NCBI RefSeq assembly: GCF_001277995.1
Contig: NZ_CP009220.1
Span: forward strand, 2,108,001 to 2,172,000
Length of the DNA stretch: 64,000 bases
Direction: 5' to 3'
DNA from: Corynebacterium deserti GIMN1.010
GTDB lineage: Bacteria; Actinomycetota; Actinomycetes; Mycobacteriales; Mycobacteriaceae
In this document: in pieces, positions 15,372 through 24,359 of the stretch
How the letters are laid out: each line of letters opens with the position of its first letter
Position numbering within the stretch: the first letter of the stretch is position 1
The notes under the pieces: model-generated
What the model was told of the DNA's origin: nothing
Database searches by the model: none
The model's input: only the letters and a program-made list of their open reading frames with translations
Position numbers and translations under genes: made by a program

Positions 15372-16646
15372 TTAACCCAAAAAACCTGAAATATCTGCGG
15401 CGTTGCGGGCAAGGCGCTCGAGGCGGGATTCCGTCATTGAGGCGATTTGATCAACAACAACGCGCACACGCTGTGCATCAGTGGTGGCCTCTTCAAACCG
15501 CTGGCGATACATCGGATCAAGCGACCCCGGCGCGCCCAAGGTGAGGTAATCGAAGACGCGGAAGATGCGATCGCGTTGGCGATCTTGGCGGGCCAGATGG
15601 CCTGGATCATCCATCACATAGAGAACAGCCAATGTCTTTAGCAGTTTTACTTCACACGCAGCCGAGTCGGGAATGATGAGATCACCATGCATGCGTCCCA
15701 CATCGACTCCCCCATGCGCCTGCTTTGTTGCAGCGATGGTGGCGCCCACATAGCGCCCAACCAATTCAGACGTCATCGCTTTTAAAGCGGCGTAGGCGCG
15801 CAGTGAGAAATCGAAATCCGCAGCGGCGGCAACAACTGGGAGTTCTCGAAGCGCGGCTGCACCTTCGATGAGTTCAGAGGGGTCGCCCCCGAAAGCACGA
15901 GCGCCTTTTTCCGCCAAAGCAGCAAGCTCAACGAGATCCCACAGCACTTTAAGATCAATGCGGCCCGAAACAATGCCGTCTTCTACATCGTGAACGGAGT
16001 AGGCGATGTCATCGGAAAAATCCATGACCTGCGCTTCGATCGGCGCGCGCAAATCATCGTGACCTTGACGAATCCACGCAAGGATCTCCGCGTCTTCGTC
16101 ATACGCACTGTATTTTTTATTCACGCTGCCGTCGGCGTTGGTTTTCGCCCACGGATATTTACATGCTGCATCTAAAGCGGCACGCGATAAGTTCAGGCCA
16201 AAGCTTTCCCCCTGATCTGAAACAACTTTCGGTTCCAATCGGGTGAGGATGCGTAGCGTTTGGGCATTGCCTTCAAAACCTCCACAGGCCTGTGCGACTT
16301 CGTTCAGAGCAGTTTCCCCATTGTGTCCATAGGGCGGGTGGCCGATGTCATGGCACAGTCCCGCAAGGTCGCACAGGTCGGGATCAAGGTCAAGACCAGC
16401 ACCAATGCCGCGGGCAATTTGGGCAACTTCCAGGGAATGCGTCAAACGGGTGCGCGGGGTATCACCGTCGTTTGGGCCTACGACTTGGGTTTTGTCAGCT
16501 AGACGTCGCAAAGCAGCGCTGTGCAGAACGCGCGCCCGGTCGCGCGCAAACGCGCTTCGTGTATCGGTGGCGCTCACCTGCAGTTGGCTTGACTTGGGGC
16601 GTTCATCGAAGCGTCGACAAGCATCCTCGCTGGAATAGGGGTACAT
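15372..16646 (-). CDS. dgt: dGTPase-like dNTP triphosphohydrolase
   Basis: 424 residues. Hydrolyses deoxynucleoside triphosphates to the nucleoside and tripolyphosphate, controlling dNTP pools. The HD metal site is visible: RLTHSLEVAQIARGIG supplies the first His, LAGLCHDIGHPPYGHNGE the His-Asp pair, and MDFSDDIAYSVHDVEDG the distal Asp. The family start is kept at ATG 16646, which begins immediately after the TAG of the upstream DUF218 gene, so translation is likely coupled. Length fits the bacterial type-2 dgt family. Confidence 0.93.
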   Translation of the reverse strand: MYPYSSEDACRRFDERPKSSQLQVSATDTRSAFARDRARVLHSAALRRLADKTQVVGPNDGDTPRTRLTHSLEVAQIARGIGAGLDLDPDLCDLAGLCHDIGHPPYGHNGETALNEVAQACGGFEGNAQTLRILTRLEPKVVSDQGESFGLNLSRAALDAACKYPWAKTNADGSVNKKYSAYDEDAEILAWIRQGHDDLRAPIEAQVMDFSDDIAYSVHDVEDGIVSGRIDLKVLWDLVELAALAEKGARAFGGDPSELIEGAAALRELPVVAAAADFDFSLRAYAALKAMTSELVGRYVGATIAATKQAHGGVDVGRMHGDLIIPDSAACEVKLLKTLAVLYVMDDPGHLARQDRQRDRIFRVFDYLTLGAPGSLDPMYRQRFEEATTDAQRVRVVVDQIASMTESRLERLARNAADISGFLG

Positions 16647-17330
16647 CTAACTTTTCAGCCTCCGCAGATGCTCGTGGCGCGCCCGACGCGACGGACGCAA
16701 CCAGCCTTGAATAGACCGCAAAACTTCTTCTACTTTATCGCCCGCAGTCTGCCCAAGTATCCCCGACACGTCCTGAACCACTACCCCACCGATTTCGTGG
16801 CTCAGCGTCAAAAAATAGCGTATCGACGGGGGCTTGGCGGGACTAAACGGAGTCGGCGAGCCAAAGGCATCAAACCCCATGCGGCGCGCCGAACGCACCG
16901 CACGATATGAATGGTTGGGATCCGTCACGATCAGCACTCGGCCGACCTCGGCCGGATCAATCGGATCGAACGACGACACCGTGTCATTGCCAATGGGCGA
17001 CGCCACAATGAGGTCTGGATCGACACCCTTCTTGATCAAGTACTCGCGCCCCACTTCAGCCTCAGTGAAGCGATCCCCGGGAAGATTTCCGCCAACGGTG
17101 TACACGCGCTGCATTTCATGCTGACGCCAAAGATCACCCGCGTGCCGCAAGCGTGCCGCGAATTGACGCGATGGCCGGCCATCGTATTGTGCAGTCCCCA
17201 GTACGAGGATCGAATCGTATCTGCCCCGAATATTTCTGCAACGAATGAAAGAAAAGGTGAGCACGCGCAGAATTGGTAAGGCCAGCAAAGTAATGCCAGC
17301 AGCGCAGCCAGTAGTCAAAATTCTTCTCAC
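16647..17330 (-). CDS. YdcF/SanA-like DUF218 protein, membrane-anchored
   Basis: 227 residues from GTG 17330. An N-terminal hydrophobic helix (GCAAGITLLALPILRVLTF) would anchor the protein. The DUF218 core follows: DSILVLGTAQYDGRPS, RVYTVGGNLPGD, EAEVGREYL and VLIVTDPNHSYRA. DUF218 proteins (YdcF, SanA, ElyC) are linked to envelope integrity and polyprenyl carrier recycling in other bacteria; the reaction here is not established. It forms an operon with dgt (stop and start abut) and is divergent from the TPM gene across 41 bases. Confidence 0.8.
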   Translation of the reverse strand: MRRILTTGCAAGITLLALPILRVLTFSFIRCRNIRGRYDSILVLGTAQYDGRPSRQFAARLRHAGDLWRQHEMQRVYTVGGNLPGDRFTEAEVGREYLIKKGVDPDLIVASPIGNDTVSSFDPIDPAEVGRVLIVTDPNHSYRAVRSARRMGFDAFGSPTPFSPAKPPSIRYFLTLSHEIGGVVVQDVSGILGQTAGDKVEEVLRSIQGWLRPSRRARHEHLRRLKS

Positions 17331-17371
17331 ATTAACCAGTGTGCCAGGCTGACTCGTCTAAGGTGGGTGCC

Positions 17372-19438
17372 ATGAACTTAAGTCTGGTGCAGATTCGCAA
17401 AAATGTGGCTCGTGTGTCCGTTGCTGTTGCAATAGGTGTAGGAACGCTGTGTTTATCCGGGATGTTCCCGGCTGCGACGTGGGCAAATGAGCAGGTGCAC
17501 GTCCTTGCCGAGGCGCCAGATTATTACCAAGAAAACGTCACTGATTACACCGGACAGCTCACTTCTGAGGACTTAGAAAACATCCAGGCTGCGTTTGAAG
17601 AGGTCAAGGCTTCTGAGCAGAAGGTTATTTTCGCGGTGTTCCTCAACTCTTTTGAGGGCACCGACCCCGATACCTGGACGCAGGAAGCGTTGCAGATTAA
17701 CGGTGGCGGCAATGTCCTGATTTATGCTGTTGCACCGCAGGAAGGCCAGTTCGGCATTCAGGGTGGCGATCAGTGGACTGCGTCCGAGCTTGACGCTGCT
17801 TATGACGCCGCTTTCCAGTCTCTCACCCAGCAGGATTGGGCAGGTTCTGCGATTGGGTTGGCGCAGTCGGTATCAGGGTCTGGTTCATCCGGCTCTGATG
17901 GTTCCTCTGGCCTGTGGCTCGGCGCTGCCGGTGCTGGTGCAGTCGCCGCTGGTGGCGGCATTTGGGCGTACTCACGCAATCGCAAAAAGAAGACCAGTGC
18001 AGCCACGCTTGAAGACGCCCGCGACATCGACCCGCGCGACACTAACAGGCTCATAAAACTTCCTATGGAAACCCTGGAGCATCTCGCCCAGGAAGAGCTC
18101 ACCTCCACCGACGAATCGATTCGTCGTGCCAAGGAAGAACTCGATATTGCCACCGCCGAATTTGGCCCCGAGCGCACGCGCACGTTCACCCGCGCTATGA
18201 ACCAATCCACCGGCACGCTGCAAAAAGCATTTGAGATTATGCAGCGTCTCAACGATGCAATCCCTGAGTCCGACGCCGAACGTCGCGCCATGCTCGTCGA
18301 GATCATTTCCTCCTGTGGCCAGGCTGACGATGCCCTTGACGCCGAAGCCAAGAACTTCGCCGACATGCGCAACCTGCTCATCAACGCAAGTTCAAAGCTT
18401 GATGAGTTCACACAGCAAACCGTCGCCCTGCGCACCCGCCTGCCCAAAGCCACCGAAACCCTCGATGGCCTGCGCAGTCGGTACAGCCCGGAAGTGCTAG
18501 AAAGCATCAACGACAACGTCGACCTAGCTAGCGCTTCGCTCGACGAAGCGGAAAAAGTGCTGCCACAGGCGTACGAGCTCGAGTCCAAGCCCGCAGGCCA
18601 ACAGGGCGGGCTTATCGACGCACTCCGCCACATCGAGCACGCCATCGCCACTGCAGACAAACTGCTACAAGGCGTTGAACACGCCGATGAGAACATCTCC
18701 ATGGCAAAAGCCCAGGTTGGCGACCTCATCCAAGAGATTACCGACGAAATCACCGAAGCCGGCCAACTCAAACAACAAGCTGTCGCTGACGGTGCTCGCG
18801 CCGACTGGGCTGCCCTCGACGACGCCGTCCGCACCGCAAGCGCAGCACTTGCCGACGCCCATGCCAAGGCCGAAAAGGATCCCCTGGGCACCTACACCGA
18901 GCTTGTCGACGTCGACTCCGCCCTTGACATCCAACTCGACGCCGTCCGTGAATCCGCAGCTGACCAAACCCGTCAACTGCGCATCTTCGACCAGCAGCTC
19001 CAATCCGCGGCGAAGCAGATCCAAAAGGCCGAAGACCTTATCTCCACACGAGGCCGCATCGTCGGTTCCGGCGCCCGCACCCACCTGGCCAACTCCCAGA
19101 AGCTTTACGCCATGGCGCAGCAAAACCGCACCCGCGACACCGCTGCTGGCACCAACTTCGCCCGTCAAGCGGCCGTGGCAGCACAGCGCGCAACGAAGTC
19201 AGCGCAGTCCGATATCACCACGTACAACAACCGTCACAATAACTCTGGTGGTGGAACCACGGGTGCGATCGTGACCGGCATGGTGATTAACTCCATCCTC
19301 AACAATGGCCGCGGAGGCGGTTTTGGTGGAGGCTTTGGAGGCGGCGGCTTCGGTGGCGGTGGAGGTGGCTTCGGCGGTGGCGGTGGAGGTGGCTTCGGCG
19401 GTGGTGGCGGAGGCGGATTCCGCGGAGGCCGCTTCTAA
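17372..19438 (+). CDS. TPM-domain surface protein with coiled-coil region and Gly-rich tail
   Basis: 688 residues from ATG 17372, which has AAGGTGGG upstream; a GTG at 17339 is an inferior alternative. Order: signal peptide ending near ATWA; TPM domain (LTSEDLENIQAAFEEVKA...VIFAVFLNSFEGT) facing outside; a membrane span (WLGAAGAGAVAAGGGIWAY, about 177-195) followed by the basic stop-transfer SRNRKKK; a long Ala/Glu/Asp-rich helical cytoplasmic region of about 400 residues; and a terminal run of Gly-Gly-Gly-Phe repeats ending RGGRF. The last part resembles a disordered phase-separating or RNA-binding tail. TPM domains occur in envelope-quality or photosystem-repair proteins; the function here is unknown. 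Confidence 0.8.
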   Translation: MNLSLVQIRKNVARVSVAVAIGVGTLCLSGMFPAATWANEQVHVLAEAPDYYQENVTDYTGQLTSEDLENIQAAFEEVKASEQKVIFAVFLNSFEGTDPDTWTQEALQINGGGNVLIYAVAPQEGQFGIQGGDQWTASELDAAYDAAFQSLTQQDWAGSAIGLAQSVSGSGSSGSDGSSGLWLGAAGAGAVAAGGGIWAYSRNRKKKTSAATLEDARDIDPRDTNRLIKLPMETLEHLAQEELTSTDESIRRAKEELDIATAEFGPERTRTFTRAMNQSTGTLQKAFEIMQRLNDAIPESDAERRAMLVEIISSCGQADDALDAEAKNFADMRNLLINASSKLDEFTQQTVALRTRLPKATETLDGLRSRYSPEVLESINDNVDLASASLDEAEKVLPQAYELESKPAGQQGGLIDALRHIEHAIATADKLLQGVEHADENISMAKAQVGDLIQEITDEITEAGQLKQQAVADGARADWAALDDAVRTASAALADAHAKAEKDPLGTYTELVDVDSALDIQLDAVRESAADQTRQLRIFDQQLQSAAKQIQKAEDLISTRGRIVGSGARTHLANSQKLYAMAQQNRTRDTAAGTNFARQAAVAAQRATKSAQSDITTYNNRHNNSGGGTTGAIVTGMVINSILNNGRGGGFGGGFGGGGFGGGGGGFGGGGGGGFGGGGGGGFRGGRF

Positions 19439-19452
19439 ACGGCCTTGGTGCG

Positions 19453-19941
19453 CTAGATCTTTGGTCGGCGCACCGAGGAGTCAACCAGGACACACGCCCA
19501 GCTTAAGAACACGGCATCAACAAACGGGAGCGCGTCCTCCCCTGCCGTGCCCACGATGAACTCCACTTTTCCGCTGGTCATCGGGCGCACCCGCGCTACC
19601 TCGACGCCATTGTTGGTGATGGTTCTTTCCTTGCGCCACGGCGAGACCCTTTTAAGCTCATAGCGTCGAGAACCACACAGAGCTGTCAGCGACCTCACGC
19701 TGAACGAGCTCTGTGTCATCGTATACACCTGGCCGCCCGACAACGTTGCCCGGCAGCGAAAACGCATCGTGCCTGGTGTCGACTCAATTAAGAGCCGTTC
19801 CTGCGCCACGTAGAGCACGTCAGAGCGAACATCCGCGATGACCTTGCCGGACTCGTCGAAAAGCTCATTGCCTAGCCACACCCAGGTTTCTTCCGCATGC
19901 CTGCCGAAGATGCCCGCTTTGGGGCGCTGAGCGTCTTCCAT
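19453..19941 (-). CDS. Hypothetical protein, related to its upstream neighbour
   Basis: 162 residues, soluble, strand-rich (VWLGNELFDESGKVIADVR; YTMTQSSFSVRS). Near its end the sequence VDAVFLSWACVLVDS aligns with QIFLSWVTRKTLESR of the upstream gene, and both place a basic, glycine-containing beta region before it. I infer a pair of diverged paralogues with a tubby/LURP-one-like beta-barrel look, but do not claim that fold. ATG 19941 lies 12 bases after the upstream stop, so they form an operon. It converges with the TPM gene. Confidence 0.7.
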   Translation of the reverse strand: MEDAQRPKAGIFGRHAEETWVWLGNELFDESGKVIADVRSDVLYVAQERLLIESTPGTMRFRCRATLSGGQVYTMTQSSFSVRSLTALCGSRRYELKRVSPWRKERTITNNGVEVARVRPMTSGKVEFIVGTAGEDALPFVDAVFLSWACVLVDSSVRRPKI

Positions 19942-19953
19942 TTCGTGGAACCC

Positions 19954-20550
19954 TTAGCTGAAGGTGAGGAAAATGATGATGGGCGTGAGGATGATCAAAA
20001 ACAGCGTCAATCCCCAGCTAGAGCCCAACATACGTGATTCCAACGTCTTACGCGTGACCCATGACAAGAAAATCTGCTGATCCTCAGGCACATCAACGCC
20101 TTCTTCGAATTCCAAAATGGAGCGGCGCATGCCGTTATTCATGCCCGTGAACTGCGCGACTTTATTCTCACCAGCATCATCAACGATCCAGTTGTTTTTG
20201 TCCTCATTGATGGCTGCCATTGTGGTGCCAGCCATGTCGATGTCAATGCGCTTGGACTTGGTGAACGCCTTCTCACCAGCCTGGGCTACGAAGGTGCGAC
20301 CATCTGGAAGCGTCGCGGTGGCGGTGCCGTCAATGTCGAAAGACAGATTCCACTGCTCGTCCCCCACGGTAGCAGTGGTATCGAACTTCTTGGTTGGCAC
20401 TTCACCGAAGGTTGCGAGGACCTCTGAAGCGTCTGCATTTTTAGCATTTGCAGTGTTGGCGCGAAGTAGGTCGATGAAAATATTCCCGTCCTTCTTAAAG
20501 CGCTTGCCCCAGGAGGTATACGAGGTCACAATCAGATCCTTCGGTGTCAT
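19954..20550 (-). CDS. Hypothetical membrane-anchored protein
   Basis: 198 residues. The N-terminal 170 are predicted cytoplasmic and strand-rich (WNLSFDIDGTATATLPDGR), with a C-terminal membrane helix GLTLFLIILTPIIIFLTF. It is a tail-anchored arrangement with no signal peptide. It shares the FLSW segment and overall order with the 162-residue gene downstream, which lacks the membrane helix. First gene of a two-gene operon; the hairpin at 20559-20589 separates it from glyS. Function not recognised. Confidence 0.7.
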   Translation of the reverse strand: MTPKDLIVTSYTSWGKRFKKDGNIFIDLLRANTANAKNADASEVLATFGEVPTKKFDTTATVGDEQWNLSFDIDGTATATLPDGRTFVAQAGEKAFTKSKRIDIDMAGTTMAAINEDKNNWIVDDAGENKVAQFTGMNNGMRRSILEFEEGVDVPEDQQIFLSWVTRKTLESRMLGSSWGLTLFLIILTPIIIFLTFS

Positions 20551-20558
20551 GCGAACAG

Positions 20559-20589
20559 AATAGCACCGGCCAAGTTGGCCGGTGCTATT
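20559..20589 (-). terminator. Perfect hairpin between glyS and the downstream pair
   Basis: AATAGCACCGGCCA (20559-20572) pairs with TGGCCGGTGCTATT (20576-20589) with a 3-base loop. It lies between the glyS stop and the next minus-strand start. The T-run is short, so strength is uncertain. Confidence 0.65.
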
Positions 20590-20639
20590 AACGGTGCTTG
20601 TTGGGCACTAGCCCAGTGCCTTGGTTGAGGCGGTGGGTG

Positions 20640-20652
20640 GGCGTCGAAAAGC
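20640..20652. repeat. GGCGTCGAAAAGC motif, intergenic copy
   Basis: An exact 13-mer immediately downstream of the glyS stop codon, the same relative position as the copy after glmS. See the finding on this family. Confidence 0.7.
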
Positions 20653-20656
20653 GCCT

Positions 20657-22042
20657 TTAGCAGCCGAGCAGGCGCTGGGCGAAGTAGCCCTGCAGCTCAT
20701 CGAGAGGAACGCGAACCTGCTCCATGGTGTCGCGCTCACGCACGGTTACTGCGTTGTCCTCGAGGGTATCGAAGTCAACGGTAACACAGAATGGGGTACC
20801 GATCTCATCCTGGCGACGGTAACGGCGACCGATCGCACCTGAGGTGTCATAATCCACATTCCAGAACTGACGCAGATCAGCAGCAAGCTTCTCCGCAACT
20901 GGGGTCAGGGTTTCCTTCTTGGACAGTGGCAAAACCGCAATCTTCACCGGCGCAAGGCGGCGATCAAGCTTCAAAACGACACGCTTGTCGACGCCACCCT
21001 TGGAGTTCGGTGCCTCATCTTCGTGGTACGCATCCATAAGGAACATCATCATTGCGCGCCCCAGACCTGCAGCAGGCTCGATGACATAAGGAATCCAACG
21101 CTCATTGGCCTCCTGATCGAAGTACGACAGGTCTTCGCCGGAGCCCTCAGAGTGAACGCGCAGGTCATAGTCGGTGCGGTTTGCGATGCCCTCAAGCTCG
21201 CCCCACTTGCTGTTAGCAAAGTTGAACGCGTACTCAATGTCAACGGTGCGCTTAGAGTAGTGAGACAGCTTCTCCTGTGGGTGTTCGTACAGGCGCAGGT
21301 TCTCTGGCTTAATGCCCAGGTCCAGGTACCACTGGTGGCGAGTATCAATCCAGTACTGGTGCCATTCTTCATCCTCGCCAGGCTTGACAAAGAATTCCAT
21401 TTCCATCTGCTCGAACTCGCGAGTACGGAAGATGAAGTTACCTGGGGTGATCTCATTACGGAATGACTTACCAATGTTCGCAATGCCGAATGGAGGCTTC
21501 ATGCGAGCGGTGTTCATGACGTTCTTGAAGTTCACGAAGATGCCCTGCGCAGTCTCTGGGCGCAGGTAGTGCAGACCTTCTTCATCATCAACGGGACCAA
21601 GGAAGGTCTTAAGCAGACCCGAGAATGCTTTTGGCTCAGTCCAGTTACCCGGCTGGCCGGTCTCAGGGTCATTGATATCCGCAAGGCCATTTACCGGTGG
21701 GTGGCCGTGCTTTTCCTCATACGCCTCAAGTAAGTGGTCAGCGCGGTAACGCTTGTGAGTGTGCAAAGATTCAACCAGAGGGTCAGTGAAGACCTCAACG
21801 TGTCCAGATGTTACCCACACCTGGCGAGGAAGAATGACAGAAGTATCCACACCCACAACATCTGGGCGGTTGGTCACCATGGAACGCCACCACTGACGCT
21901 TGATGTTTTCCTTCAGCTCAACACCCAGTGGACCGTAATCCCACGCAGAGCGGGTACCGCCATAGATCTCACCACAGGGGTACACCAGTCCGCGTCGTTT
22001 ACACAGGTTAACCACGGTGTCGATGATCGATTGCTGAGCCAC
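20657..22042 (-). CDS. glyS: Glycyl-tRNA synthetase, single-chain type
   Basis: 461 residues, class II synthetase of the homodimeric type. Charges tRNA-Gly in the cytoplasm. Visible: the N-terminal [32 protein letters not shown], the class II motif 2 area [21 protein letters not shown], and motif 3 [20 protein letters not shown]. The anticodon-binding domain is at the C-terminus ([15 protein letters not shown]). Length and motifs are standard. It is divergent from znr with 266 bases between, which contain a palindrome. Confidence 0.97.
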   Translation of the reverse strand: MAQQSIIDTVVNLCKRRGLVYPCGEIYGGTRSAWDYGPLGVELKENIKRQWWRSMVTNRPDVVGVDTSVILPRQVWVTSGHVEVFTDPLVESLHTHKRYRADHLLEAYEEKHGHPPVNGLADINDPETGQPGNWTEPKAFSGLLKTFLGPVDDEEGLHYLRPETAQGIFVNFKNVMNTARMKPPFGIANIGKSFRNEITPGNFIFRTREFEQMEMEFFVKPGEDEEWHQYWIDTRHQWYLDLGIKPENLRLYEHPQEKLSHYSKRTVDIEYAFNFANSKWGELEGIANRTDYDLRVHSEGSGEDLSYFDQEANERWIPYVIEPAAGLGRAMMMFLMDAYHEDEAPNSKGGVDKRVVLKLDRRLAPVKIAVLPLSKKETLTPVAEKLAADLRQFWNVDYDTSGAIGRRYRRQDEIGTPFCVTVDFDTLEDNAVTVRERDTMEQVRVPLDELQGYFAQRLLGC

Positions 22043-22170
22043 GTCGGATGCTCTCCTCCACGTCGAATGAAAAGTTCAGTGTCCGTTTTTGGGGCCCGTT
22101 TGGGACCCATATTCGGACATACCAAAACAATCCTAGCCGAACCGGCGAATACTAATCCTCTAGCCCCCTG

Positions 22171-22193
22171 GGTGTGAACATTTTTCTCACACC
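22171..22193. promoter_or_regulatory. Palindrome between glyS and znr
   Basis: GGTGTGA (22171-22177) and TCACACC (22187-22193), spaced by 9 bases. The arms look like GlxR half sites, but that regulator needs 6-base spacing, so binding is doubtful. Confidence 0.35.
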
Positions 22194-22308
22194 TACTACC
22201 CCTCTTGGAAGCAATAAACTTTAATTTAGGTATCCGGCCCCACCAAAACAGTTAATATAGCAACGATGCTAGTTCAGCCTTAGCGCTTCACTACGGAAGG
22301 ATGTTCCA

Positions 22309-22695
22309 ATGAGCACTGACTCAAGCCGTAATTTCAAAAAGACTGTTGAAGATACGCGATCAGCCTCTACAGCCCTCCACCTCGATGACGATGATGCTGA
22401 CATCTTCACCGTCAAGAACATCAAGAAAATCAGTGGGATCATCCGTGCCCTCAATTCCCCACTCCGAATTGAAATCATCATGGCACTCAACCAGCGGCCA
22501 CACCATGTTCACGAGCTGGTCAAACTCGTCAACAGCTCCCAACCCCTAGTTAGCCAACACCTCAAAGTGCTGAAATCCTCCGGAATCGTCGAAGCCGCCC
22601 GCCAGGGCCGCCAAATGACCTACTCCCTCTCCCAACCACTCGCCCTCGACATCTTTCGAATAGCACTCCAGGCCGCCAACACAACAACTGAGTAG
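22309..22695 (+). CDS. znr: ArsR/SmtB-family zinc-responsive repressor
   Basis: 128 residues. The winged-helix domain is clear: LNSPLRIEIIMALNQRP, then HVHELVKLVNSSQPLVSQHL and LKSSGIVEAARQGRQMTYSL. The N-terminal extension is acidic (LDDDDADIFTVK) and contains His and Asp residues that could bind metal. As an ArsR-type repressor it should leave DNA when zinc is in excess. From memory this gene is znr of C. glutamicum, cotranscribed with zur. Start ATG 22309 follows GGAAGGA. The next gene begins 40 bases later. Confidence 0.85.
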   Translation: MSTDSSRNFKKTVEDTRSASTALHLDDDDADIFTVKNIKKISGIIRALNSPLRIEIIMALNQRPHHVHELVKLVNSSQPLVSQHLKVLKSSGIVEAARQGRQMTYSLSQPLALDIFRIALQAANTTTE

Positions 22696-22734
22696 ACTGT
22701 GTTTGTCAGTTTTTGTTCATGAGGAGGCCACCCG

Positions 22735-23169
22735 GTGGGAATCAATCGCATCAGCCAAAATTCCGCCCCAAAACTCGGCGTGAGAAGCACCAGGCAACGT
22801 AAAGCAGTCATTGACATTCTCGAAGAAATCGACAACTTTGCCTCCGCGAAAGAGATCCATAACGAGCTCGCCACCCGCGAACACAATGTGGGTCTTACCA
22901 CCGTCTACCGGACCCTTCAGTCGCTCGCCGAGATCGGCGCCGTCGATGTCCTCAACGTCACCGGTGGCGAAACCCTCTACCGGCAATGCCTCGCCGAAGG
23001 CCACCACCATCACTTGGTGTGCACCAATTGCGGACGAACCGTTGAGATCGATGGCGGCCCCGTCGAGTCCTGGGCCCAGGAAATCGCCGCCCAAAATGGC
23101 TTCAGCGTAAGCAGCCACGAGGCAGAAATCTTTGGCCTCTGCCCCGACTGCCTCCAGCAGGAAAACTAA
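22735..23169 (+). CDS. zur: Fur-family zinc uptake regulator
   Basis: 144 residues from GTG 22735, with GAGGAGG 7 bases upstream. Winged helix: STRQRKAVIDILEEIDNF, then GLTTVYRTLQSLAEIGAVDV. Metal sites: the His-rich EGHHHHLVCTNCGRTVEI and the second CxxC pair FGLCPDCLQQ, which hold the structural zinc. Represses zinc-uptake genes when zinc is sufficient. The znr-zur order gives both zinc-excess and zinc-deficiency sensors in one operon. Assignment as Zur rather than Fur rests on the zinc-neighbour context and memory of the locus. Confidence 0.9.
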   Translation: MGINRISQNSAPKLGVRSTRQRKAVIDILEEIDNFASAKEIHNELATREHNVGLTTVYRTLQSLAEIGAVDVLNVTGGETLYRQCLAEGHHHHLVCTNCGRTVEIDGGPVESWAQEIAAQNGFSVSSHEAEIFGLCPDCLQQEN

Positions 23170-23282
23170 GACACTACCCCGATAGTTACCCGTATGCACA
23201 GCGGTTAATTCCGCCCGCGTGCGTGAGGGAACTTCGGCATGTGCCAACCCAATCAACCACCCTAGAGACAGCAGCTCCGGAG

Positions 23283-24359
23283 CTAGCCCACGATATTTCC
23301 GAACGCCAAGCCCAAAAGGTAGGTCACAAGGGCTGCGCCGTAACCTATCGCAAGCTGGCGGAGGGCACGAAACCCAGGGGGCTTTCCGGATAGAAGGCCC
23401 GTAGTCGCGCCAGTCGCCATAAGGGATATGCCGACGAGGATCAAGGAGATGACGGCAGCTGGGATACCCTCCACGCCAAAGATATAAGGAATGATCGGAA
23501 TGATCGCGCCGATGGCAAAGGAGATGAAGCTGAATGTCGCGGCGGAGCGAGCTGAGCCAGCGCCCTGGATTTCAGCGGTTCCTAAGACGTTGTCGCTGAT
23601 CTTCTTGTGGTCTCTGATCTTGCTGAACACGCGATCAGCTTTCGCGTGGGCCTCGTCTTCGCTCATGCCGCGGGCGCGGTAGACAAGTTCTAATTCGTTG
23701 GTTTCGACGTCGAGTTCGTGGAGGGCGTCGCGGGCTTTGGGGTCTGGGAGGGAGGCGTCGAGAAGCTCTGATTGGGAGCGCACCGAGATGAATTCGCCGG
23801 CAGCCATGGACAGAGCGCCGGAGAGGAGGCCGGAAACGCCGGTGAGGAGCACGATTTGGGAGGGCACGCCGGTTGCCATGATTCCCATGACGAGGGCGAC
23901 GTTGGAGACGAGCCCGTCGTTGATACCGAATACGGCGGCGCGGAAGTTGCCGCTCATGCGTTCGCGGCCACGGCTGGCTAGGCCTCTGACGACTTCGGCG
24001 TGGATGCGTTCGTCGGCGGTGATGTGACGGGGTGCGTCAGCGTCGTCGTCGTAGGGGCTGCGGGTTTCGGCGGCTTGCATGAGGGCGAGGCTGAAGACGG
24101 AGCCAAAGCGGCGGACGAAGAATCCGAGGAATCGGGTTTTGACGTCTGGTTTTGGGGTGGGGGTTCCTGCGTCGCCGAGCTGGTTGACCCAGTAAGTGGC
24201 GTGGCGGGTTTCAGCGTCGGCAAGCGCTAGTAGGATTTCTTGTTCTTCTCCGCTGCGGCGGCTCGCTAGGTCGCGGTAGGCGGCGGCTTCGGCTTGTTCG
24301 TTTGCTAGGTACCTACGCCAGCGGGTGATTTGTTCTGGCGTTGGCTGTTTGTCGGGCAT
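23283..24359 (-). CDS. mbfA: Ferritin-like/VIT1 fusion metal exporter (MbfA-like)
   Basis: 358 residues. The N-terminal 140 form a ferritin-like four-helix domain with Glu21/Glu24, the ExxH pair at 50-53 (DAETRHATYW) and a second ExxH (ADERIHAEVV). The C-terminal part is a CCC1/VIT1 transporter: FGINDGLVSNVALVMG, then SGALSMAAGEFISVRSQSE and three further membrane helices. MbfA of rhizobia exports iron; VIT1 relatives also move manganese. It is convergent with the zur operon. The stop and the next upstream gene overlap: uppS2's end is at 24359. A role in iron or manganese detoxification is inferred. Confidence 0.85.
   Translation of the reverse strand: MPDKQPTPEQITRWRRYLANEQAEAAAYRDLASRRSGEEQEILLALADAETRHATYWVNQLGDAGTPTPKPDVKTRFLGFFVRRFGSVFSLALMQAAETRSPYDDDADAPRHITADERIHAEVVRGLASRGRERMSGNFRAAVFGINDGLVSNVALVMGIMATGVPSQIVLLTGVSGLLSGALSMAAGEFISVRSQSELLDASLPDPKARDALHELDVETNELELVYRARGMSEDEAHAKADRVFSKIRDHKKISDNVLGTAEIQGAGSARSAATFSFISFAIGAIIPIIPYIFGVEGIPAAVISLILVGISLMATGATTGLLSGKPPGFRALRQLAIGYGAALVTYLLGLAFGNIVG

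Noticed and set aside
17800..18891. 363-codon minus-strand frame opposite the TPM gene
   Set aside because: Serine-rich shadow of Ala/Glu codons; no ribosome-binding site or family.
19310..19438. Gly-rich repeat DNA considered as a CRISPR or minisatellite locus
   Set aside because: It is the in-frame tail of the TPM protein (GGA/GGC/TTC codons); no spacers. No CRISPR array was seen anywhere in the window.
22171..22193. GlxR binding site
   Set aside because: Arms fit TGTGA/TCACA but the spacing is 9 bases rather than 6.
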